From NCBI GenBank assembly GCA_947502635.1, contig CANNAN010000008.1, forward strand, positions 1-64,000: a stretch of 64,000 bases of DNA. The letters are read 5' to 3'. Below are positions 29,824 to 39,373 of this stretch, piece by piece. The position numbers and the translations under genes are program-made. Source of the DNA: an uncultured Flavobacteriaceae bacterium. Its GTDB lineage: Bacteria; Bacteroidota; Bacteroidia; Flavobacteriales; Flavobacteriaceae. Numbering within the stretch: position 1 is the stretch's first letter; every line of letters begins with the position of its first letter. The notes beneath the pieces are model-generated. The model saw only the letters and a list, made by a program, of their open reading frames with translations, searched no databases and was not told the origin of the DNA.

Positions 29824-30165
29824 ATAATATTCTTAATCTAAAAAATCCTCCTTTCAGTTATCAAACTTTTAAAGGCTTAGAATTAGCCTATGAGCAGGTA
29901 GGCTAGTATTGTTCATGTTAAACTATTTGTATAATATTTTTTAAGTATATCTAGTCCTTGATTTATATTTATTAATACTTGTGTGCGCTATAATAATCTG
30001 TAAAACAGGACGCTTGGCTTTAGGTCATTCATTATTGATCTAGGAGATACTGTCATTTTATTCTTTTTCATTCTTTGCTTCTTAAGAAATTATTTACATT
30101 CTTTAACTTTTATTGTTTTTTTCTCGATGTATGGTATGTTTTTTTGTTTAAAGATTTTTTTAAAT
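29824..30165. other. Non-coding AT-rich stretch
   Basis: About 340 bp between the NUDIX gene and the regulatory palindromes before the T9SS repeat protein. I see no ORF, tRNA or clear hairpin terminator in it. Confidence 0.4.
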
Positions 30166-30216
30166 AGTTAAACATTATATTTTTTGTTTAACTTTGTTTA
30201 AAATAAATTAAACAAA
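30166..30216. promoter_or_regulatory. Two abutting inverted repeats of GTTTAA at the T9SS protein promoter
   Basis: AGTTAAACA (30166-30174) and TGTTTAACT (30185-30193) form a perfect 9-bp inverted repeat with a 10-bp spacer. TTTGTTTAA (30193-30201) and TTAAACAAA (30208-30216) form a second, with a 6-bp spacer. They share base 30193 and straddle the -7 box TAACTTTG at 30189-30196. This looks like a multi-site operator, or a leader hairpin just before the start codon. Confidence 0.5.
30189..30196 (+). promoter_or_regulatory. -7 promoter box for the T9SS repeat protein
   Basis: TAACTTTG matches TAnnTTTG and lies 26 bp before the ATG at 30223, inside the inverted repeats described for 30166-30216. 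Confidence 0.5.
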
Positions 30217-30222
30217 AGTATT

Positions 30223-33200
30223 ATGAAAGCAAAATTATCCTGCCAAATCCCCAAATTTCGATATCTACTTTTTTTATTTGTTCTTTTAGCATCATTTCAA
30301 TCTTTCGCAGATGTTACATGCGGACATATAGAAGGATTTGAATTTACTAATGGACACGAATCTGTGTCTATTTCTGATGGAAATACATACGTTTTAGGAG
30401 AATTACCAGCTAATTTTTATATTAACATGCATGTTAATGGTTATTCACAAAGTGTAGTCTATAAGGTTAAAAATTTAGACACTGGAGAAACTTCTAAGAT
30501 TGTTGAAAACTTGGTGCCATATACTTTTCCTGCAGGAAATAAACCATGGCATTTAGGCAATGGTACTTTTAAAGTAAAAGCGACTTTATATAAATATGAT
30601 TTAGGAATTGGAAAGTGTGATTATAAAGAATTTACATTTACTATTAGAGAAAGCTGTAGTGCCGATGCAGGAACCCTAACAGCTACATCAGCAACTGTTG
30701 TTCTAGCAAATGGAGAGGCAATGTTAAGTGCGACTGCCAACGGAGATATTAATATACCAGAAGGTTACAGCAGTTTATATGTGCTTACTTCGGGTGCCAA
30801 TTTGGTTATCGAGCAAGTAGGATCAAATCCAGAATTCACGGTAAACGAATCAGGTTTATACACCATCCATACATTGGTGTACGATGGCAATGTAGATAGT
30901 GCAAACTATCTGGATTTAAGTATTGTAGAACTGGGAGTAACCACAGGTGTGGATGTCTTAACAGTGGTAGGAAACGCAGGGATCTGTGCTTCATTGGATG
31001 CCGTGGGCGCACCAATTATGGTAGAAAGCTGTAGTGCCGATGCAGGAACCCTAACAGCTACATCAGCAACGGTTGTCCTAGCAAATGGAGAAGCAATGTT
31101 AAGTGCGACTGCTAACGGAGATATTAATATACCCGAAGGCTACAGCAGTTTATATGTGCTTACTTCGGGTGCCAATTTGGTTATCGAGCAAGTAGGATCA
31201 AATCCAGAATTCACGGTAAAAGAATCAGGTCTATACACCATCCATACATTGGTGTACGATGGCAATGTGGATAGTGCAAACTACCTAGATTTAAGTATTG
31301 TAGAACTGGGAGTAACCACAGGGGTGGACGTCTTAACAGTGGTAGGAAACGCAGGAATCTGTGCCTCATTGGATGCTGTGGGCGCACCAATTATGGTAGA
31401 AAGCTGTAGTGCCGATGCAGGAACCCTAGCAGCTACATCAGCAACCGTTGTTCTAGCAAATGGAGAAGCAATGTTAAGTGCGACTGCCAACGGAGATATT
31501 AATATACCCGAAGGCTACAGCAGTTTATATGTGCTTACCTCGGGTGCCAATTTGGTTATCGAGCAAGTAGGATCAAATCCAGAATTCACAGTAAACGAAT
31601 CAGGTCTATACACCATCCATACATTGGTGTACGATGGCAATGTGGATAGTGCAAACTATCTGGATTTAAGTATTGTAGAACTGGGAGTAACCACAGGGGT
31701 GGATGTCTTAACAGTGGTAGGCAATGCAGGAATCTGTGCTTCATTGGATGCTGTGGGCGCACCAATTATGGTAGAAAGCTGTAGTGCCGATGCAGGAACC
31801 CTAGCAGCTAGATCAGCAACCGTTGTCCTAGCAAATGGAGAAGCAATGTTAAGTGCGACTGCCAATGGAGATATTAATATACCCGAAGGCTACAGCAGTT
31901 TATATGTGCTTACTTCGGGTGCCAATTTGGTTATCGAGCAAGTAGGATCAAATCCAGAATTCACGGTAAACGAATCTGGTTTATACACCATCCATACATT
32001 GGTGTACGATGGCAATGTAGATAGTGCAAACTACCTAGATTTGAGTATTGTAGAACTTGGTGTAACCACAGGTGTGGATGTCTTAACAGTGGTAGGCAAT
32101 GCAGGGATCTGTGCTTCATTGGATGCCGTGGGCGCACCAATTATGGTAGAAAGCTGTAGTGCCGATGCAGGAACCCTAACAGCTACATCAGCAACTGTTG
32201 TTCTAGCAAATGGAGAGGCAATGTTAAGTGCGACAGCCAACGGAGATATTAATATACCCGAAGGCTACAGCAGTTTATATGTGCTTACCTCGGGTGCCAA
32301 TTTGGTTATCGAGCAAGTAGGATCAAATCCAGAATTCACAGTAAACGAATCTGGTCTATACACCATCCATACATTGGTGTACGATGGCAATGTGGATAGT
32401 GCAAACTACCTAGATTTAAGTATTGTAGAACTTGGTGTAACCACAGGGGTGGACGTCTTAACAGTGGTAGGCAATGCAGGAATCTGTGCTTCATTGGATG
32501 CCGTGGGCGCACCGATACTGGTAGAAAGCTGTAGTGCCGATGCAGGAACCCTAACAGCTACATCAGCAACGGTTGTCCTAGCAAATGGAGAAGCAATGTT
32601 AAGTGCGACTGCTAACGGAGATATTAATATACCCGAAGGCTACAGCAGTTTATATGTGCTTACCTCGGGTGACAATTTGGTTATCGAGCAAGTAGGATCA
32701 AATCCAGAATTCACAGTAAACGAATCTGGTCTATACACCATCCATACATTGGTATATGATGGCAATGTAGATAGTGAAAACTATCTGGATTTGAGTATTG
32801 TAGAACTTGGTGTAACCACAGGGGTGGATGTCTTAACAGTGGTAGGTAATGCAGGAATCTGTGCTTCATTGGATGCTGTGGGCGCACCAATTATGGTAGA
32901 AGAGGATGCCACATGTAATGCTTTTTCTGGGACTTTATATTCTAAAAATCCTATCAATTGTTTAAGTGGAGGTAAGACTATCATTTATGCTGAAGTAAAT
33001 CAAAAACCGATAGTCCCATCAGGTTATCAGCAGCTATATGTTTTAACAGAGGCATTTTCATTAACTATTTTAAATGTGTCGCCAACTCCTGAATTTGAAG
33101 TTAATAACAGAGGCTTTTATAGAATTCATAGTTTGGTTTACAATCCCAACACATTAGATTTAAGTGTTGTTGTTCCTGGAAAAACTACTGGCTTTGATGT

Positions 33201-33681
33201 TGTAAACTTAATTAATGATAATAATATTTGCGCTTCTTTAGATGTTCATGGAGCTATAAATTTAGTAATAGGTTCAAGATGGTTCTGTTATTTCTTTAAT
33301 AAATATTTTAATGGAAATACCAGTGGTAAAAGTAGTCTTTCAAATAAAGGAGGTAGCTCTCCTAATTTAGATGCTTTAGTTACAAGTTATGGTAGCTATG
33401 AAGCATTTAAAAACGATTTTATTTCTACAAATGGAGAAGTTAAGTTTTATCCTAATCCAGTAATCAACAATCTAAATGTTGATATAGCATTATTTGATGA
33501 TGAAGAGATGAGTTATAGTATTGTTGATGTTAGTGGACGTCAGATAGTGTCAGGATTAGCGAAAGATTTAGAATCTGGTAAGCAAACGATAGATGCAAGC
33601 ATATTAAATGCGGGCATGTATTTAGTGCGATTTGTGTCTAATTACCGAACAATAACAAAAAAAATAGTGGTAAAAGAATAA
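30223..33681 (+). CDS. Large T9SS-secreted repeat protein with C-terminal sorting domain
   Basis: The 1152-residue protein has a signal peptide (to about residue 29) and an N-terminal domain of about 110 residues. Six near-identical 125-residue repeats follow (about 143-892), then a diverged seventh repeat (about 893-1015) and a Ser/Gly linker. The C-terminal sorting domain starts near VKFYPNPVINNLNVDI and ends in TITKKIVVKE, the type A signal for the type IX secretion system. Each repeat contains GYSSLYVLTSG and GLYTIHTLVYDG with an invariant pair of Cys. The protein is most likely exported and anchored at the surface, perhaps as an adhesin. Codon-level identity between repeats indicates recent amplification or homogenisation. 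Confidence 0.92.
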   Translation: MKAKLSCQIPKFRYLLFLFVLLASFQSFADVTCGHIEGFEFTNGHESVSISDGNTYVLGELPANFYINMHVNGYSQSVVYKVKNLDTGETSKIVENLVPYTFPAGNKPWHLGNGTFKVKATLYKYDLGIGKCDYKEFTFTIRESCSADAGTLTATSATVVLANGEAMLSATANGDINIPEGYSSLYVLTSGANLVIEQVGSNPEFTVNESGLYTIHTLVYDGNVDSANYLDLSIVELGVTTGVDVLTVVGNAGICASLDAVGAPIMVESCSADAGTLTATSATVVLANGEAMLSATANGDINIPEGYSSLYVLTSGANLVIEQVGSNPEFTVKESGLYTIHTLVYDGNVDSANYLDLSIVELGVTTGVDVLTVVGNAGICASLDAVGAPIMVESCSADAGTLAATSATVVLANGEAMLSATANGDINIPEGYSSLYVLTSGANLVIEQVGSNPEFTVNESGLYTIHTLVYDGNVDSANYLDLSIVELGVTTGVDVLTVVGNAGICASLDAVGAPIMVESCSADAGTLAARSATVVLANGEAMLSATANGDINIPEGYSSLYVLTSGANLVIEQVGSNPEFTVNESGLYTIHTLVYDGNVDSANYLDLSIVELGVTTGVDVLTVVGNAGICASLDAVGAPIMVESCSADAGTLTATSATVVLANGEAMLSATANGDINIPEGYSSLYVLTSGANLVIEQVGSNPEFTVNESGLYTIHTLVYDGNVDSANYLDLSIVELGVTTGVDVLTVVGNAGICASLDAVGAPILVESCSADAGTLTATSATVVLANGEAMLSATANGDINIPEGYSSLYVLTSGDNLVIEQVGSNPEFTVNESGLYTIHTLVYDGNVDSENYLDLSIVELGVTTGVDVLTVVGNAGICASLDAVGAPIMVEEDATCNAFSGTLYSKNPINCLSGGKTIIYAEVNQKPIVPSGYQQLYVLTEAFSLTILNVSPTPEFEVNNRGFYRIHSLVYNPNTLDLSVVVPGKTTGFDVVNLINDNNICASLDVHGAINLVIGSRWFCYFFNKYFNGNTSGKSSLSNKGGSSPNLDALVTSYGSYEAFKNDFISTNGEVKFYPNPVINNLNVDIALFDDEEMSYSIVDVSGRQIVSGLAKDLESGKQTIDASILNAGMYLVRFVSNYRTITKKIVVKE
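30649..32898 (+). repeat. Six direct repeats of 375 bp
   Basis: Repeat boundaries fall at 30649, 31024, 31399, 31774, 32149 and 32524, exactly 375 bp apart. Copies differ at only a few mostly synonymous sites. Amino-acid changes include Lys for Asn in copy 2, Ala for Thr in copies 3 and 4, Arg for Thr in copy 4, and Asp for Ala and Glu for Ala in copy 6. A degenerate seventh copy follows to about 33270. Copy number is expected to vary by recombination and is easily misassembled. Confidence 0.95.
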
Positions 33682-33701
33682 GAAGAATGTCTTTAGCTTG
33701 A

Positions 33702-33735
33702 AGAGTCGTTGTTTAATAGCAGCGACTTTTTATAG
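33702..33735 (+). terminator. Intrinsic terminator of the T9SS repeat protein
   Basis: AGTCGTTG and a GCAGCGACT arm form a stem with one G-U pair around a TTTAATA loop, followed by TTTTTATA. Confidence 0.7.
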
Positions 33736-33810
33736 TTCTATGTATTTTAGTTATTAGGTGAAAATATATGATATAGTTTTTTAAATTCTAAGATAGAATA
33801 AATAGCAGGC

Positions 33811-35550
33811 TTATTTCACTCTATAAATAGGATATTGCATATGGGCAGTTTCATAAAATTCACTTTGCTTGTGTATCCAATCTAATTGTGCATACCAATT
33901 GTTATTGAATTGGGCTGTATTTTTTTTATGAAGTTCAAATGCTTCCTTTAGTTTGGGATTCTTTCTTAATAACTCTAAAGCTTTGTCTTCCCAAACATAG
34001 GGTGAGAACCCCTCTTTTTGTTGTAAGATAGTATCAAAGAAATTCCAATTAAAAAAAGAGTCTGGTGCTTGTGGTTCTAAAGTTTCTAATAAATATCTAA
34101 AGGCATCCTGATTTGTAGAAATAATATAATCACCTTTTATAAAGTTGACATCCTTTTCGGTTTTTATAGTCTTGGTGTTGTAGTGTTGATAATGACCTTC
34201 GTATGGTGTTTTTCGCGTGTCGTAATTACTGATTCTATAAGATTCTACCTTGATTATTGAATCTTTTTTTAGCGGAGTCATCTCAACTTGATTCAATTTT
34301 AATAGCTCTATGATGTTATGCCAACCTTGAGGGATTATATAGGCATTAGGAATTTTAACTTCTATACTGGGTTTAAAAAAGTTTTGATAATTAATTTCTT
34401 TGGTAAATGGTTTGGCTCTATCATATTTTAAACGGTTGGTTCCTGTTATTTCACTGGTAATTAATTCGCCTTCATAACCTTTAAAATTTAAAACAGAGCT
34501 TTTTGTAGTATCAACTTCCCAGTCAAGCGGATAGCTTTTTGTATAATCATGAAGGTTTTCTTTTGAATGAATTCGTTTTTGTTGAATTACAATACGATCT
34601 TCTTCAATAATTTCAATCATACTTTTCATAAGCTCATAGGTGCCTTCAACACGTTGTTTATAAGGTTTTAGCATATGAGTTTCTACCATCATGCCTAGTG
34701 TATTAAATAAGGAAGTATAACCTGTTGAATATCTTGGAGAATCCATAAATTGAGAAAATCCTTTTTCTGGAACTTCATTAAAAATATTTACGTAAGGTGT
34801 AATGTCCCAATTTTTTAAAGCTAGTTTTTGCTCTAATTTTGGCATCATACTATTATGGATATATTCGCCTAAATCACCGCCTAACTTATTGTGTTGGGTA
34901 AATAAATGTGTAAGGGTGTATTGGTAATCTGCGCCATTGCTTACGTGATTATCGATAAAAACATCTGGTTTTACCAAATGAAAGATTTGAGCAAAGGTTC
35001 TTGCATTTTTAGTATCGCACTTAATAAAATCCCTGTTTAAATCGTAGTTTCTTGCATTGCCTCTAAAACCATAATTTTTTGGCCCATTTTGATTTGTTCG
35101 TGTGGTAGAATTTCTATTATAGCTGCCTCCAACATTGTAAATAGGAATAGTAACTAAAACGGTTTCTTTTAGCGTTTTAAATTTACCTTGAACAATATCT
35201 CTAAAAAGCATCATTGTGGCATCAATGCCATCGCTTTCTCCAGGGTGAATACCATTGTTTATTAGTAATATCCCTTTTTTGTTTTTGCGAATTTTAGAAA
35301 AATCGAATTCGCTATTTAGGTTAAGGGTTACTATATGTAAAGGAGAGCCAGAATCTGTTTCTCCTATAGCTTGTATAGAAATTTCTGAATAAACTTTGGC
35401 TAAATCTTTATAAAACTGAATGGTTTGCTGATAGGTTGCTGTCTCTAATCCTTTCGATTTTTCAAAATGAGTTTCAAAATCATATCCTATTTTTTTATCT
35501 GAATTTGTACAAGAAATGTATAGGATTAGCAGTATAAGAGTTCGTCTCAT
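33811..35550 (-). CDS. M14 family zinc carboxypeptidase, probable lipoprotein
   Basis: The 579-residue protein starts with a lipoprotein-type signal ending YISC (Cys14). The M14 catalytic domain shows NNGIHPGESDG (zinc ligands His102 and Glu105), NYDLNRDF, the third-ligand region FIDNHVSNG, and a C-terminal catalytic Glu region MMVETHMLKPYKQR. A domain of about 250 residues of unknown fold follows. It is predicted to trim peptides in the envelope. It is convergent with the T9SS gene and stands alone. Confidence 0.9.
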   Translation of the reverse strand: MRRTLILLILYISCTNSDKKIGYDFETHFEKSKGLETATYQQTIQFYKDLAKVYSEISIQAIGETDSGSPLHIVTLNLNSEFDFSKIRKNKKGILLINNGIHPGESDGIDATMMLFRDIVQGKFKTLKETVLVTIPIYNVGGSYNRNSTTRTNQNGPKNYGFRGNARNYDLNRDFIKCDTKNARTFAQIFHLVKPDVFIDNHVSNGADYQYTLTHLFTQHNKLGGDLGEYIHNSMMPKLEQKLALKNWDITPYVNIFNEVPEKGFSQFMDSPRYSTGYTSLFNTLGMMVETHMLKPYKQRVEGTYELMKSMIEIIEEDRIVIQQKRIHSKENLHDYTKSYPLDWEVDTTKSSVLNFKGYEGELITSEITGTNRLKYDRAKPFTKEINYQNFFKPSIEVKIPNAYIIPQGWHNIIELLKLNQVEMTPLKKDSIIKVESYRISNYDTRKTPYEGHYQHYNTKTIKTEKDVNFIKGDYIISTNQDAFRYLLETLEPQAPDSFFNWNFFDTILQQKEGFSPYVWEDKALELLRKNPKLKEAFELHKKNTAQFNNNWYAQLDWIHKQSEFYETAHMQYPIYRVK

Positions 35551-35701
35551 ATATTATGAATCTGAAATTATTTTGTGATGAAATGCTTAAAAATAGAAAA
35601 AAATAACTAAATTAGACTTGTAAGTAATATCTTCCATAATTGCTATGGGATGTTTTTTTGGAGTTTTTATTATTTTATGAACCCCTCAAAAAAGTTTTTA
35701 T

Positions 35702-36067
35702 ATGAAAACTTATAGATTATCGTTTGGTATAATTAATATAATTAACAACGAACTAGCCGAAGTTGTAGTTGATGAGGGAATTAAAATGGATAAGGTTAAA
35801 GTTGAAGAATATCATGCTTTTTTGTTCGATAATTTAGAGGCTCCATTTTCTTTACTGATAAATAAAAAGCACTCCTATACTTATACTTTCGAAGCTCAAA
35901 AAACAATAGCACATTTAGAAGAAATAAAATCGATTGCTGTAGTTGCTAATACCAGCGGAAGGGTGATGTCTACAGAGACTTTAATTAATATTAATGGCAA
36001 TGCACATCTTAATATTAAATTATTTCAAGAAAGAGCAGATGCAATAGTATGGTTAAATAAAGAGTAA
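35702..36067 (+). CDS. Small SpoIIAA/STAS-like protein
   Basis: The 121-residue protein has an alternating beta-alpha layout: an opening strand YRLSFGIINIINNELAEVVVDEG, then VEEYHAFLFDNLEAPFSLLINK, IKSIAVVANTSGRV and a C-terminal KLFQERADAIVWLNKE. That resembles the short STAS/SpoIIAA-like proteins found next to transporters or alone in Bacteroidota. The SulP transporter gene lies 115 bp downstream on the same strand. The fold assignment is by eye; function is unknown. Confidence 0.65.
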   Translation: MKTYRLSFGIINIINNELAEVVVDEGIKMDKVKVEEYHAFLFDNLEAPFSLLINKKHSYTYTFEAQKTIAHLEEIKSIAVVANTSGRVMSTETLININGNAHLNIKLFQERADAIVWLNKE

Positions 36068-36182
36068 TTATTTGGTTTTTAAAATGTTAATCAATCGTTT
36101 TAGTATGGTTCTTTATCAAAATAAAGATTACTTGTTGTTTCTCTGTATTTTAAGTGTAAATTTACAGCTTCAAAAATAAACA

Positions 36183-37805
36183 ATGACAGAATTTATTAGA
36201 AAACGGGCAGCCAATGCCAAAAATGATGTTTTAAGTGGAATAACGGTGGCTTTAGCTTTAGTGCCTGAAGCTGTTGCATTTGCATTTGTTGCAGGCGTAG
36301 ACCCTTTGGTAGGTTTGTATGCGGCTTTTATGATTGGATTAATTACAGCTGTTTTTGGAGGTAGACCAGGTATGATTAGTGGTGCGACAGGTGCTTTGGC
36401 AGTTGTTATGGTGAGTTTAGTTGCAGAAGGAAATGCGTTTGGGGCAGAAGGAGAAAATCTTGGCCTTTATTATTTGTTTGCGACTGTTATCTTAATGGGC
36501 GTTATACAAATTCTTGCAGGTGTTTTAAAATTAGGAAAATTTGTAAGGTTGATCCCGCACCCAGTTATGATGGGGTTTGTAAACGGATTAGCTATTGTGA
36601 TCTTTTTGGCACAGTTAAAAATGTTTAAGGATGTTAATGGTGATTGGTTTAGTGGATCTCAAATGTGGACTATGTTAGGTCTTGTAGCCTTAACGATGGG
36701 AATAATGTTTGGTTTACCCAAACTAACAAAGAAATTACCAGAGGCTTTAATTGCTATTTTAGTTGTTTCTGCTATTGCTATTTTTGGTGATTTGGATGTA
36801 GCAACGGTTAAATCTTTTATTATAGACGGTAGTGGTGGAGAATCTCAAGGTATAAAAGGAGGCCTGCCTCAATTTCAAACAGATATATTTAGTAAAGTCC
36901 CATTTAACTGGCAAACTTTAAAATTTATTGGTCCTTATGCTTTAATATTAGCGGCGATTGGTTTAATTGAATCTTTAATGACATTAAATCTTATTGACGA
37001 ACTAACAGATACCAGAGGAAACACCAACAGAGAGTGTATGGCACAGGGAGGTGCTAATATTATTACAGGATTATTTGGTGGTATGGGAGGTTGTGCTATG
37101 ATTGGACAATCAATTATTAATATTAAGGGAGGCGGACGTGGCAGATTGTCTGGAGTCGTTGCAGCATTAATGTTGTTGATTTTTATTGTATTTGCCTCAG
37201 GACTTATTGAACAAGTACCTATTGCTGCCCTGGTAGGCGTTATGTTTATGGTTGTTGTAGGGACATTTGCCTGGAGTAGTTTCAGAATTTTGAATAAAAT
37301 TCCAATAACAGATGTTATTGTTTTAGTAGCAGTATCTGCATTAACTGTTGTTTTTGATTTAGCAGTTGCGGTGATAGCTGGTGTTATTATTAGTGCACTA
37401 GTTTTTTCCTGGGAAAATGCAAAACGTATCAGAGCTAGAAAACGTATGCGCGAAGATGGTACGAAAGTATACGAAATCTGGGGGCCTTTATTTTTTGGAT
37501 CTATAATCGCTTTCAATGAAAAATTTGATATTAAAAACGATCCGCGACATGTAGAGGTTGACTTCGTGGAATCACGAATAAGTGATCATTCTGCTATAGA
37601 GGCTATTTTTAATTTAGTTAATAAGTATGAAGCTGAAGGAAAAGCAATAAGGCTGAAACATTTAAGTGAAGATTGTAAAATTTTATTATATAAATCTAGT
37701 CCGAAATTCAGAGAAGTTATTATTGAAGATATAGATGATCCACGTTATCATTTAGCCGAAAACCCTGAGGCGTTTACCAAAGGGCTTGCAGAGTATAAAT
37801 TGTAG
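36183..37805 (+). CDS. SulP family anion transporter with C-terminal STAS domain
   Basis: The 540-residue membrane protein shows the SulP signatures VALALVPEAVAFAFVAGVDPLVGLYAAF, GGRPGMISGATGALAVVM, and the transmembrane 8-10 region GGANIITGLFGGMGGCAMIGQS. About twelve hydrophobic segments end near 405. A cytoplasmic STAS domain follows (about 425-525; DFVESRISDHSAIEAIFNLVNKYE). Substrate may be sulfate, bicarbonate or another anion and cannot be decided from sequence. Confidence 0.93.
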   Translation: MTEFIRKRAANAKNDVLSGITVALALVPEAVAFAFVAGVDPLVGLYAAFMIGLITAVFGGRPGMISGATGALAVVMVSLVAEGNAFGAEGENLGLYYLFATVILMGVIQILAGVLKLGKFVRLIPHPVMMGFVNGLAIVIFLAQLKMFKDVNGDWFSGSQMWTMLGLVALTMGIMFGLPKLTKKLPEALIAILVVSAIAIFGDLDVATVKSFIIDGSGGESQGIKGGLPQFQTDIFSKVPFNWQTLKFIGPYALILAAIGLIESLMTLNLIDELTDTRGNTNRECMAQGGANIITGLFGGMGGCAMIGQSIINIKGGGRGRLSGVVAALMLLIFIVFASGLIEQVPIAALVGVMFMVVVGTFAWSSFRILNKIPITDVIVLVAVSALTVVFDLAVAVIAGVIISALVFSWENAKRIRARKRMREDGTKVYEIWGPLFFGSIIAFNEKFDIKNDPRHVEVDFVESRISDHSAIEAIFNLVNKYEAEGKAIRLKHLSEDCKILLYKSSPKFREVIIEDIDDPRYHLAENPEAFTKGLAEYKL

Positions 37806-37851
37806 TTTTTTGTAGAAGTTGTTGGAAGCGGTTTTATTGTTATGCTAAGAA

Positions 37852-38298
37852 CTATCTCATAGGTCTTTTTAGTTGTTCTTTTACACGATCAAAAGATTTT
37901 TTGCTAGCGCGTTCCCATCTATAAATTCTATACTTCTTGTCTTTGTTAGCTTCAAATTTGGCCTTTTTTTCACGCTTATTTTTTAGCCAATTAAACCTCT
38001 TTTTTATAATAATAGCTCCTAATTCATCATCATAACCAATCATTTCAAGAGCGTTCAAAGCTGCAATAGATACATTATGTACTTTGTCGTTTATAGTTTT
38101 AAAAAGTATTGGGATTGACGATTTGTAACCTGTTTCACCCAGAGCTTCAGCTGCTAATTTTCTGGTTTTATAATTACCATGCTCTAAAACATATTCTATT
38201 CTTCTAACCTGTTCTGATAACATCCATATCTTGATATCTCTTTCAGAAGGTTGAATAAGTTTTAACTTAACGAGTATGTATTTTATCCCTTGAAGCAT
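37852..38298 (-). CDS. HEAT-repeat protein, 148 aa
   Basis: The protein contains at least two HEAT-like helical repeats: YKTRKLAAEALGETGYKSSIPILFKTI and HNVSIAALNALEMIGYDDELGAIII. A strongly basic C-terminal tail follows (NKREKKAKFEANKDKKYR). HEAT repeats mediate protein contacts. The basic tail could bind nucleic acid or acidic lipids. No specific role is known. It is convergent with the SulP gene. Confidence 0.75.
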   Translation of the reverse strand: MLQGIKYILVKLKLIQPSERDIKIWMLSEQVRRIEYVLEHGNYKTRKLAAEALGETGYKSSIPILFKTINDKVHNVSIAALNALEMIGYDDELGAIIIKKRFNWLKNKREKKAKFEANKDKKYRIYRWERASKKSFDRVKEQLKRPMR

Positions 38299-38374
38299 AA
38301 ACTGTTAGAAGTCATTGTTTACTTATTAGTATATAATAAGTGAAATATGTTACAAATTAACAGTTATTTTAATC

Positions 38375-38845
38375 CTAGTTTAGCTTTCTGGATTGGCCAT
38401 TTAAGAATTTCCAGCCATCTTCACGTTTAATTAATGTTCCAGATTCTATTATTCTAAAGGTTTTGGAGTTATGATTGGTGTCAACTTGTACACATTTTAC
38501 AATGCCCGAATAGTTAGCTATTTCATTTGTTAAGGGAATTATTTTTATGCTTTCCCAAGAAAACTCAATAAAATTGACAGTTTTTGAATTTCTAGTTAAT
38601 ATACTTTTTACTGTATTATAGTCTAATGTTTTCTTATAACCTGGTGGTACCCAAAAAAAGTCTGAAGAGGTATCCAAATATTTAAACTCACTCATTAAAC
38701 CATTTTTTGTAATGTCTTTATGGAAGCTGTCAAACATTTGTTTAATCTCAAGAGAGATGGTTTCCTTATACTCTTTGCTCAAGGTTTCTTGTCCATAACT
38801 ATTAAAAACGGCTACAGAAAGTAAAATAGTCCAGATTGGTTTCAT
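38375..38845 (-). CDS. Secreted NTF2-like protein
   Basis: The 156-residue protein has a signal peptide cleaving near YGQ. The layout of a DUF4440/SnoaL-type NTF2-like fold follows: an initial helix with FDSFHKDI, LDTSSDFFWVPPGYKK, and a curved sheet ending SGTLIKREDGWKFLNGQSRKL. Its start overlaps the coaD stop by 4 bases (ATGA). Function is unknown. Confidence 0.75.
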   Translation of the reverse strand: MKPIWTILLSVAVFNSYGQETLSKEYKETISLEIKQMFDSFHKDITKNGLMSEFKYLDTSSDFFWVPPGYKKTLDYNTVKSILTRNSKTVNFIEFSWESIKIIPLTNEIANYSGIVKCVQVDTNHNSKTFRIIESGTLIKREDGWKFLNGQSRKLN

Positions 38846-39297
38846 TTAATTCTCACGCTTTTAGGTACAAGTTTTGTGTAATCACCGTTGTTTCTTATAA
38901 CATCTCTTACAATAGAGGATGCTATATAAGATGTGTCTGCCGAGGTTAAAAGGAATACCGTTTCAATGGGAGCTAAGTCACGATTAGTATGAGCTATCGC
39001 TTTTTCAAATTCAAAATCTGCAGGATTTCTAAGCCCACGTAATATAAATTCTACTCCTATTTCTTTACAAAAATGAACTGTTAACCCTTTATAAGTAACA
39101 ACCTTTATTTTAGGTTCGTCAGCAAAAGTTTGTTCAATAAATTTTTTACGTTCTTCCAAAGAGAACATGTATTTTTTGTCAGCATTTACACCTATAGCCA
39201 CAATTACTTCATCAAAAAGCGTAACACCACGTTTTATAATATCATAATGACCCAATGTAATAGGATCGAAAGATCCTGGGAATATGGCTTGTTTCAT
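38842..39297 (-). CDS. coaD: Phosphopantetheine adenylyltransferase
   Basis: The 151-residue enzyme catalyses the penultimate step of coenzyme A synthesis. It has the nucleotidyltransferase motif PGSFDPITLGHYDII (TxGH type), LRGLRNPADFEFE, and the C-terminal SSIVRDVIRNNGD. It lies downstream of ddl in a ddl-coaD-NTF2-like gene unit. Confidence 0.97.
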   Translation of the reverse strand: MKQAIFPGSFDPITLGHYDIIKRGVTLFDEVIVAIGVNADKKYMFSLEERKKFIEQTFADEPKIKVVTYKGLTVHFCKEIGVEFILRGLRNPADFEFEKAIAHTNRDLAPIETVFLLTSADTSYIASSIVRDVIRNNGDYTKLVPKSVRIK

Positions 39298-39373
39298 GTT
39301 CTTAAAGTTACAAATTATATTTAATTTTTAAAACTTATTATTTTTCTTACTGGATGTAATGTAAATTGCTGAT

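Noticed and set aside
30649-32898. CRISPR-like spaced repeats
   Set aside because: Repeats are contiguous 375-bp coding units without spacers, and no cas genes are present.
31281-32984. Four similar minus-strand ORFs of 67-69 codons with 375-bp spacing
   Set aside because: They are antisense shadows of the repeated T9SS coding sequence and share its period exactly.
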